A stretch of 64,000 bases of DNA from Gigantopelta aegis (Eukaryota > Mollusca > Gastropoda > Neomphalida > Peltospiridae). The stretch is taken from assembly GCF_016097555.1 (NCBI RefSeq), contig NC_054708.1, positions 934,382 through 998,381 on the forward strand, written 5' to 3'. The notes under the pieces are model-generated. The model was not told the DNA's origin, did not search any database, and saw nothing but the letters and a program-made list of their open reading frames with translations. Below, piece by piece: positions 48,141 to 59,300 of the stretch; the first letter of the stretch is position 1, and every line of letters begins with the position of its first letter. Position numbers and translations under genes: made by a program.

Positions 48141-49742
48141 ATGGTGGGGGAACACAAATATTAACTCCAAATGGGGCTTTATCTTTACACCACATTACCT
48201 CGGGCAAGTAGTTTACGGACAGTCCGATCTCACCTCTGATTTTGAAAAAAACCAAACTATTGTTAAGTAAGCAGAAGTAGGAGTTGATAACATTTAGTAA
48301 GACATTATTTAGAGCAACCTCCCACATCTAAACTATTCCAGATTATTTGTGCTACTCGAGCCTCCTGTGGTTATCTGGACTGGTCTATTATATAGGCATG
48401 AGAAGTAGGTGGGGGTATTCCAACCCTCGTCTGGAACACATCCACTGGGGAATTTGTCATGCTGGAACCTTCAGTGGATGTAAGCACAAGTCAAATGGTT
48501 GATTGACTGGTATCCCAGCTCTGAAGATATTACATGGTGTTTCCTCCCCCTCTCCTCCCCAAAACTGCTGTCATTTTATTACACCTGGGTAGTATTCTGA
48601 AACTCGAGGTTTAACCAAGCTTAACTTCCTCTCATCTCTTATTGTTGATCATGCTGGGGTGTAGTTCAATATTCATTCATTCTTAATGCTGGAGGCATCA
48701 ACATCTTTGATTGGACCAGTCTGAAGTGTTCTAGTATTATAAAACATGTAAAAGTCATTGTAATAATTATATGGGTTTTTAAAAATATGCTGACAAACTT
48801 CGTTTTAGATACTTTAACCTAATATTACGCTTGGTTTTTTTTTTAATATTACTATTTATGTGACTAACAGTAGGTCAGTTTTAATCCAATGCAGATGAAC
48901 AGATGTAACATATAGAACAGTTCACCCCCTCATATATCATACTGTGCTGTGTTTATGTATACAGATAGTGGTGTGGTACATGTACAGTAGCAGTCGAGTG
49001 GTATGTTCTTTCGCAAAATAAATGAGTGTTTGAGAAAAATGTTTTTTAATTTAATGTCATAACAATACTTTGGATTTACTTAATGTTAAGAATCATACTT
49101 TGCAGCAGCCTTGTGTAATGTTTTAAATACAATTTGATGTAATTTGTAAATCATATATGTCAGTAAATAAAAGGCGCCAACTGCAGTAAAAATAAAAAGG
49201 GAATTCCCGATTTTGAGTTTCAGTCCAGATCGCACATGTGTGATACAAAATTAATTTATCACATGGTTTCAAAATGTCTTTATCACTATAGAAAGATTGA
49301 ATAGGCATGTAATACAATTCACAAACTCATATGTATTACTGTACAGCGCCCTCAATAGTTTAAGAAGTAGCAGGCTACAACAGTGATGATAGCAGGGGGC
49401 AAAGCGGGGGGTCTGGGGGCCCTCAGTCACATGTAACGACGAACCAACCACATCACTGGAAACGGTAACGCTGCTTGATAAAAATTTCGATGTGAACTAA
49501 TCGCGTTTCAAGACAAATAAACAACTATTTTGGCACCTTGTTTGGATCCCTTTTGTAGGAGACTTTATTAAAGAAGAGAAAGCACTTTTTTTTTTACCAT
49601 CAATGAAAAGTAGGCGGCGGCAAAAGCTGTTTCAGGCGGCGATTTGCTGCCGGAGACCGGGTACTTTTGAGAGCTCTGACTGTACTGTCACAAGTATTGA
49701 GTATTGCCTATAAAAGTGAAAACATGATCATGTGGAGAAAAT

Positions 49743-50040
49743 TTAGTTTGTTTTGTTTAACGACACCACTGGAGCACATTGATTTATTAATCATTGGCTA
49801 TTGGATGTCAACCATTTGATAATTTTGACATATAGTCTTAGAGAGGAGACATGCTATATTTTTTCATTAGTAGCAAGGGATCTTATATATGCACCATCCT
49901 ACAGACACGACAACGCATACCATGGCCTTTGATATACCAGTTGTGGTGCATTGGCCAAGATTGAGAAATAACCTAATGGGGGCCACCGACGGGAATCGAT
50001 CCTAGACCGACTGTGCATCAAGAGAGCGCTTTACACATCT
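49743..50040 (-). mobile_element. SINE, second subfamily
   Basis: Reverse complement with a tRNA-like head at the right (gggaatcgatcctagaccga) and a tail at the left differing from the common one (cgacaccactggagcacatt, then attaatcattggctattgga). The same tail occurs at 61427. Confidence 0.88.
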
Positions 50041-50954
50041 AGGAGGGCGGGATGTAGTGGTAAAGCTGTTTTGTTGCACAGAACAAAGTATACTGCTAGG
50101 TAAATGTCATTTCATATTCTCTTTTATAGAACTATATACCTTCTCTTTAGACCATTAGTAATTAATGCCACATTTTCATCTAAATTCTTTTCAAAATGAA
50201 GGCAGGAGGCGGATGAACTTTTCTTCTTTGTTTCACGACATTGGAAATATCGCACATGGAAACAAGAAGATGTGGTGGCGGGTTGGGTGGTTTTGTTTGG
50301 GGGTGCTAATAAAAAAAACTTGGGGTAGGTGGAGTTGAAAACCTAGTAACAAATGTTATGTAGGATTAGAAGATGCATGTTCCATTTTAGTTTTAACAGC
50401 TGAGATGTATAGAATCACCCGTTAATTTCACAAACATATAGAATTATGCTCTGCATTGTTGTATTATTTCTTCTTTATTTTTGCTTGCCAAATTCTGTGC
50501 AATAAATGCAAAAAAAAATTCAAAAATGTTTTCTTTTCAGTTGTTAAGCTAAATAAAGTACTGTGTGCTTAATGCACACAAATCATTCATGGGAAGCAAA
50601 TGTAAGAGATTCACTCTCTTTTCTTTTTTTTAAATTCTCTTTTACCAGTTGGCACAGATGACCCCTCTGTTTAGGACATAAAATTGACTATTTGAAATGT
50701 TCAATATTGTTGCGCTAGCCAGATGTCCAGCAGAATAAACTGGCCACTGGCCACTGGAATACAGGACCAAGTCCACAGGCGGGACATGGTGTGAGTGACC
50801 CTCTGTTGTGAACTATTACAACTAAATAAACTGTATGAATTGAAAACCACTGTGATTGTAAACTGCACCTCAACATCAAACGAGCCCACCACTTGGCGTG
50901 ATACACTGTCTGACTGGTCAGCTTATTACACAAGAAAACAAACATTCTGAAACA

Positions 50955-52265
50955 CTGCTAAATACAGTACATTCTGAGAATACTGCTAAAGCTATACAGT
51001 ACATTCTGAGAATACTGCTAAAGCTATACAGTACATTCTGAGAATACTGCTAAATACAGTACATTCTGAGAATACTGCTAAAGCTATACAGTACATTCTG
51101 AGAATACTGCTAAAGCTATACAGTACATTCTGAGAATACTGCTAAATACAGTACATTCGAAGAATACTGCTAAAGCTATACAGTACATTCAGAGAATACT
51201 GCTAAATTCAGTACATTCTGAGAATACTGCTAAAGCTATACAGTACATTCGGAGAATACTGCTAAAGCAATACAGTACATTCTGATAATACTGTTAAATA
51301 CAGTACATTCTGAGAATACTGCTAAAGCTATACAGTACCCGGTACATTCGGAGAATACTGCTAAAGCTATACAGTACATTTGGAGAATACTGCTAAAGCT
51401 ATACAGTACATTCGGAGAATACTGCTAAAGCAATACAGTACATTCGGAGAATACTGCTAAAGCAATACAGTACATTCTGATAATACTGCTAAATACAGTA
51501 CATTCGGAGAATACTGCTAAATATAGTACATTCTGAGAATACTGCTAAAGCTATACAGTACATTCTGAGAATGCTGCTAAATACAGTACATTCGAAGAAT
51601 ACTGCTAAAGCTATACAGTACATTCAGAGAATACTGCTAAATACAGTACATTCTGAGAATACTGCTAAAGCTATACAGTACATTCGGAGAATACTGCTAA
51701 AGCAATACAGTACATTCTGATAATACTGTTAAATACAGTACATTCTGAGAATACTGCTAAAGCTATACAGTACATTCGGAGAATACTGCTAAAGCTATAC
51801 AGTACATTCGGAGAATACTGCTAAAGCTATACAGTACATTCAGAGAATACTGCTAAAGCTATACAGTACATTCGGAGAATACTGCTAAATACAGTACATT
51901 CGGAGAATACTGCTAAAGCTATACAGTACATTCAGAGAATACTGCTAAATACAGTACATTCGGAGAATACTGCTAAATACAGTACATTCTGAGAATACTG
52001 CTAAAGCTATACAGTACATTCGGAGAATACTGCTAAAGCAATACAGTACATTCGGAGAATACTGCTAAATACAGTACATTCTGAGAATACTGCTAAAGCT
52101 ATACAGTACATTCGGAGAATACTGCTAAAGCTATACAGTACATTCGGAGAATACTGCTAAAGCTATACAGTACATTCGGAGAATACTGCTAAAGCTATAC
52201 AGTACATTCGGAGAATACTGCTAAAGCTATACAGTACATTCAGAGAATACTGCTAAAGCTATACA
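50955..52265. repeat. 28/32-bp minisatellite array, about 43 units
   Basis: Units of acagtacattcggagaatac followed by tgctaaagctat (32 bp) alternate with shorter units ending tgctaaat (27-28 bp). Order is irregular, with local higher-order repeats (for example 51160-51300 against 51590-51740). Confidence 0.97.
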
Positions 52266-52429
52266 GGTCCCCATCCAAATCCAACAAATGTTCATATCTC
52301 CTTGATTCAAGGGCCATAACTCACAAAATTGGTAAAATCTCCATGAAATTCAAACATCATAATGCTATACACAACAATATTATGAAGCACTGCGAGAAAG
52401 ATGGAGACAAATCTATAGACACCCCCACC

Positions 52430-52452
52430 CACCCACCCCCCCCCCCCCCCCC
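52430..52452. repeat. Poly-C tract
   Basis: cacccacccacc running into about 16 C. Confidence 0.9.
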
Positions 52453-53038
52453 GATTGGACCATGGACTACTAAAACATGTTTAATCCACCTCTTTATCTC
52501 CTAACACAGAACACCAACATCTAAAAACTAACACACTGATAGAACATTCCACTGATATTTATTAACTGGCAGTTATTGTCAGACATTGAACTATTCCCAA
52601 ACAATGCTCAACATTAAAACATAATACAAACAATGCTCAACATTAAAACATAATACAAACAATGGTAATGAGGGAAGTTGAAACATAAAAACATAATACA
52701 TAGTAAATTAAGGATGAAAATTATATTCGTACAAATTTTAAAAGTCCCATAATTTCTGCAGTCTGTTACCAAAGATCGTATACAGAAAAAGATTCTGGGT
52801 TGTGTTAAGATGCAAACGTCATCAGTCCTTGATGAACAGTCATAATTGATAAAAGTCGCATAAACCAAAAATATTTTGTTACGTCTGTATTTTTACCGAC
52901 CTGCCTCTGATTTACAATCGAACAACAATAATGGTAACACAAAATATAATTACTATTCCTATGAACTGTCTTTAACTGAGAGCATTTCACAGTTTACAAT
53001 AACTTCCAACATATCTGCCTGTTATTACTCTTTTAAGA

Positions 53039-53353
53039 CTATGTGTCATCGAGATTATCAGCTGAAATCTCGACTGCGTCCACAGTTACCATTTCTTCTT
53101 CCATCTCATCTTCCATCTCATCTTCCCCGGGTTCTGCCGAGGTTTTCTCTTCCATGGACTCTTCCTCTTTTGCTCCATTCATGTCTTCTAGAGACTTTTC
53201 TGATGTTTCAAGAGATTCTCCCTCTTTTGCCCCATTCGTGTCTTCCACAGATGTTTTAGAAGTATCTGCTTCTTTTGTCTCGGTCTTGTCTTCAGAAGCT
53301 TTTGTTCCAATGGCATTTCTGTTACGATCCTTGATGCTTTGCAATATTGCTGC
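53039..53353 (-). CDS. Last exon of the zinc-finger gene
   Basis: 105 codons including the stop. After a basic start the sequence is acidic and low in complexity (EDEMEDEMEEEMVTVDAVEI near the end). The acceptor and phase agree with the zinc-finger exon. Confidence 0.75.
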   Translation of the reverse strand, partial: AAILQSIKDRNRNAIGTKASEDKTETKEADTSKTSVEDTNGAKEGESLETSEKSLEDMNGAKEEESMEEKTSAEPGEDEMEDEMEEEMVTVDAVEISADNLDDT

Positions 53354-56300
53354 CTAAAATAGCAAACGTTTTATTTTTTATCTGAATTGACACAAAATAT
53401 TAAAGCCATACACCCTAGTTCCATCCAGCGAAAATAAATTATAATTTGGTTAATCTACAAACCTGTAACACACTTAGATCACGTTTTTATCAAATGGAGT
53501 GAAAAAGCAGGTTTTATATCGATAAATACTATGGGAATCCCCATGTCCCAATTGCTTGAAATAATTTTGAAAGTTAGTATTCTGATGTCACCGGTAGATG
53601 TCGCTGGAAGCACAACAATGCCTACGTCACGACAAATTTCACAGACTTGGGATGCGTTCGTTTCACCTCTCCTGGACATGTTCCAACTGTTCTGTCCTGG
53701 TTGTATCCCCTCTCCAGATATCGTAAGACTTAGCAAAATTATTGGTTTTAAGGGTTTGTAACGTTTTGTATTGAGACACTTACTTGTCTGAACTTTATTG
53801 TTACTGAAAATGTTCACGAACTGTGAAGAAAAATCTCACAAATGAACAACAACAAATCGGATGTTGATTGCGCGAACCGTGCACGAGAAAACAAACCGAA
53901 CCAAAATGATAACGGTCACGTGATATACCAACGTCTGTGACATTGAAATGGAAATATCCCCTCCAAAAATAGATTGGATCTCGCTTGCTTAACGGATTTT
54001 TCTCGACAGAACGTCTTGTGAAAAAATGCATTTCGTGGTTTTACAAACATCAGGATTACCAAAAAGCACTTCAGGTGAATGGAAATGTGTATTCTAAATA
54101 ATAAAATGTAAGTAAAGTGCAATTTTATTTGTGAAAAATGGGGTTTAATAGCGAAAAACAACGCCGTAATGGTTAACAAATAGCCGTAACTAGGGTGTGT
54201 CCCTTTAAGAGTTAATAAAAAGTAGACCAATTTGTCTAACAAACCATGAATGAAGCATGACCAGGTTTATCTCAAATGCAAAATGAATGTATGCATGTTA
54301 TAAACAAAAGATAATTATTTATATGTACACAAATCATGAAATGGTTTTAACAGATAACAACATCAAAACGGTGTTCTGAAGAAATACTCTGGGATGATGT
54401 TTTAAAAAAAATTGAGGTCTTTTTAAAATGTGAAAAGTACACACATAAAAAGTTATTACTTTTTAATGTTTCCAAAAAAAACAAAGTGTAGAGATCCAAA
54501 AGTCTGAAACGTAAATGTTTGTATTAAGTAAACTGAGAAAACTAAAATCAGAAAGTATGGCATTTTATTATATACACAGTTATGAAATCTATAGATTTGC
54601 AGCAGAAACCATAAAAGTGATATTCAGTGAAAAGTCATATTTTGTATATTTTAGTTGCATTGAAAATATAAAAATATATAAAGTATCACCATTGTAACTT
54701 ATTATGATCTAATTATTGAGGTTTGGTTTTCGTTTTATTATTACCAATCATAGAATGCATCTGATAATATTTAAAAAGGTTTTTTATATTAAGATGATGA
54801 GAACGATAGGCAGAGGGTGATAAATGAGAAAGATGAATAAAAGTGCAATCATGATGGTAAAATATCTAAAACAGATGAGATAAGCAAAAGATATTAAAAA
54901 GAGAAAAATATTGTCAAAAATTAGAAAAGATATATCATGGGTGAACCAGTTTATGTGAGCATAAGCATTTGGCTCTAAAGCATATCAATATTAATAAACA
55001 GACAGTTTTTATTTAATACCTACCTTTTTATTTGTATTTCTACACTTCAAATGAGCACTAAACTGGCGGCCAAGTATGTCAAAAACTAGCATGCATCGGC
55101 CATAAATACTGTTAACTATGTTACCCGTTTCGGTGAGTGATACATTTAGTAGTATAGCTTACAGCCAAAACTTTCCAACACAAAATGTTTCAGTGTTATT
55201 TTCAAAACGTATGTTGTTAACAAAACATGTACTTATAATAATTTATAAAAACTAATTTAAAGATTTTAAGGCAAATTACAAAATGGAGTCCTCAAGAACC
55301 AATGTTAACGGACAATATTTTAGGTAAATGAATATAACAATTCTGATGTCTTGCAATCGTGTTATAAACTGAGCAAATGAAGTTATAATGGTAAAATTGT
55401 TTGGTTAAAAAACATAAGCCACATTCAGAGTTTTAATAAATATATAAACAGATATTCTAAAAGATATTTATGTTAAAACATATAAGGACCATGTATTTTT
55501 GGTAAGTATCTGTAAAGAGAGTTTTACGAGCAGATGCCATGACAATCATGTGACTTCAATAACCAGACATCAGTACAGCTGAGAACAGACAGAAATAGTT
55601 TTTAAAATTAAGTTTTCTTTCAAATTACAGTCTTTAAAAATCATCGAAAAAAGGTATTAAGAAATGTGCCGTGTTTATAAGTGGGTAAAGTTCAATCTTG
55701 CTTTCTTTGCTCGTTTTAACTTTATTTTTACGAACATTTGTGTGAATATGACAGACATTTGTTTACTTTCCCCATACAGTGTCAGAAATATTCAAATGTA
55801 CGTACTGTTGCGCATAAACAATGCAACCACCAAAACAGGTCCACGGACAATATATATAATAAATATACTTTTTTTTCGAATACGATTTTTATCAACTCGT
55901 GATTTGTGAAAAACATATTTTTACGGATGGTTTTCACACATCACTCATAGACATAAAGATTGTATTAACAAAATCATGAAACAGACTCTATACAGATTTA
56001 AGATATTAAACAGACAGCAATTACTAGGCAACTGATAGTTTTTGCAGACGGAATCTTGTGCCAATTGGTTCATTGCCATGCAAAAACTACATTAAAAATG
56101 GTGCATTCTGGAGCATTTCTGACATTTATTTTAGGTACATTCTTAAAGTGATTTTTACCAGTTTTCATCATAAGTACTTTATATAAAACATTTACAGTGA
56201 GTGTGTAACACAATCAAAGTAGATAAACATGTAATGTGCACATAATCCTTGAGTGTCTTTTCAAACTACACATTTCTAGCTTGGTGCTAAGGTGAAAAAG

Positions 56301-59300
56301 GAGAAAATACACTACTTATTAAAAAATAACTAATACATATGTTTTCAAATAATTTCAAAATAGTAGCAAAATGGTGATTTTGGAGACCTATATAGCGCTA
56401 ACCTAGAAATTTTAGTCCCTTTGATCCACTCAGCTAGTATGGAACTGCTGTCACAGACTTGCACTAGCTTCTGTAGAAGTTCATATGCGTGTAATTCACT
56501 AATAAGACCAGTGTAATAAATGAGACCAGTGTAATGTAATGGGACCGGTGTACTACAAGTGGGTCACACTTAAAAGGACCGATTTAAAGACGCACTGAAC
56601 AATTTTTTGAAATTTGTTTTTAAAAAGCGGAATACTATCTTTATAATTCGTAGGGCAGAATGGGAATATACAAATCGTAATTATTCCACCAAAATCATAA
56701 CAGATGGCAAGTATGTGAAGTTATATCCTTTCCTTTCCAAAGTATGTAAACTGGAATTACCTGACAACTTGAATACCATGTCACAACATCCACACTCACC
56801 AGTCATAAGAAAAGCATTTCAAAGTATGCAAATTGGAATCACCTGACAACTTGAATACCATGTCACAACATCCACACTCACCAGTCATAAGAAAAGCATT
56901 TCAAAGTATGCAAACTGGAATCACCTGACAACTTGAATACCATGTCACAACATCCACACTCACCAGTCATAAGAAAAGCATTTCAAAGTATGCAAACTGG
57001 AATCACCTGACAACTTGAATACCATGTCACAACATCCACACTCACCAGTCATAAGAAAAGCATTTCAAAGTATGCAAACTGGAATCACCTGACAACTTGA
57101 ATACCATGTCACAACATCCACACTCACCAGACATAAGAAAAGCATTTCAAAGTATGCAAACTGGAATCACCTGACAACTTGAATACCATGTCACAACATC
57201 CACACTCACCAGTCATAAGAAAAGCATTTCAAAGTATGCAAACTGGAATCACCTGACAACTTGAATATCATATCACAACATCCACACTCACCAGTCATAA
57301 GAAAAGCATTCCAAAGTATGCAAACTGGAATCACCTGACAACTTTAATACCATGTCACAACATCCACACTCACTAGACATAAAAGCATTTCAAAGTATGC
57401 AATCTGGAATCACCTGACAACTTGAATACCATGTCACAACATCCACACTCACTAGACATAAGAAAAGCATTTCAAAGTATGCAAACTGGAATTACTTGAC
57501 AACTTGAATACCATGTCACAACATCCACACTCACTAGACATAAGAAAAGCATTTCAAAGTATGCAAACTGGAATCACTTGATAACTTGAATACCATAAAA
57601 CAACTTACACAAGGCAAGACAATAATGCATTTTATTTTTTGACAAACCTCAATAATTTTACCAATTACAACTGTGGGATTTCTAGTGAGAATCATGGTAG
57701 ACCCTGCAAGTGTTAGTGGGATTTCTAGTGGGAATCATGGTACACCCTGCAGGGTGTATACTACCAAATCAAATCCCATAGACGACAATAGTAACATATG
57801 TGGCTAAAACTCCTACCTACAGCATATCAATCAACATAAACGCCACAGATATAAATACTACCACCCCTCACACTTAAAGTGAATCAGAAAAAAATTGGGG
57901 GTCAAGCTGCTTGTTTCTGAGATAACGGGTAGCGTCTATAACTACCCTAGTTCCGCACAAAATTCGAGTACTTTTTTTTACAGGTACCCCATACATGTTT
58001 CAAGCACAAGGCTACTTGACACATTGGTACTAGATGAAATAAAATTGCATATTTTTTTTACCCAGATGAAACTATTATTTTTTACAACCAACACACTCAC
58101 ATTTATAACTAATCACAGGACTTGTGGTGTTCACTTCTCTATCAAAAGTTCGGTGCACCTCGAACTTTGACCCAGCCGGAAGTTATTTGGTTTAGTACTA
58201 CCTATACTGATAACATACATTTTTCAAAAAGTGTCCAGCTATGTGTCTTTATGAAAACCAGTGTCTGGTGTATTCTGACATAAACTGACAACCTCACTGA
58301 AACTGTTGTTTCTACAGTGCAACCTAATATAATGTACACCTCAAAAGGCTTATATATTGCACACAGTTTTGTACAAATGCAATATGTCATATTAAACAAC
58401 AAAATGTTTTAAAATAAAACTCCTGAAGATATTTACTTTCAGTTGGGTGTGTGTACTCAGGTATATATGTAGACAACAAAGATAGTCAGAGTACCTCTAC
58501 CTCTTTAAAGAATTCCTAGCAGCGAAAACAAACGAAATTTGTTGACATCATTGTGCAGTCGGAACATTTCACTGTTTACGAAGTTGTCCGATTGATCACT
58601 GTAAATTCCGTATTAATTGTCGGTACAATTCAGAACTCATCGTTGATTTTAGTAATTTGGCGAAAACAATCCAGATACTTGCAACACATTCATAAATGAT
58701 ACAAAATGAGTAGTGTCGCACTGTAGCGAGTAACATTTTAAGCTTGGCTAGTAAATTTTGCTTCTCCACTAGCCAAAGAAGAGTAAGTTATAAAACCGAG
58801 TGTAGAACACTGTTAATAACACGTGCTCTTATTAGGTACCACGGTAATTGGTGACACATGAGATCGCATGACAGTACGGTAACGTGTGTGGCGATTAAAC
58901 GGCTTTTATTACAAACTGCTAAATACTGTAGGCCTATAGAGGAAAATATATCGTATTATCGTAACTCTAGTCATCTCATACATTGTAGGTTTTCCAAAAA
59001 CAACGTGCGATCTCAACAAAACAATCAAGGATTTCTCAATACCACATGCACAGACTACAAGTCATCGCGGGTTTTTTCGCATGCAAAGGTGAAGGTCATT
59101 TGAAGAAGACGTGGTACAATTTTCGTTGTTGGCTACTGCTTAGCCCTAGGACCCAGAATTTGTTATATACACGGGTGTAGCCTGTAGGAAGATACCAAAA
59201 AGTGGGGTGGGTGGGTACACACACGTATAAAATTAATATATAAACCATCGATGCTGCTACAAAGTACCCCCTTCCCCGCTTCCTACGCCAGTGATGTAGA

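Larger units (their letters stand above)
47477..50949. other. Intergenic, no gene seen
   Basis: AT-rich with two reverse SINE copies listed separately. No exon or RNA gene is supported. Confidence 0.5.

Noticed and set aside
53479..54242. Overlapping plus and minus frames
   Set aside because: They lie wholly inside the TTAA-flanked MITE and have no domain features.
55020..55060. Additional small exon between the zinc-finger and last exons
   Set aside because: The minus strand shows AAAAAG|GTAGGT preceded by Cys/Lys codons, but no acceptor pairs with it in frame, and the two flanking exons already join in phase 0.
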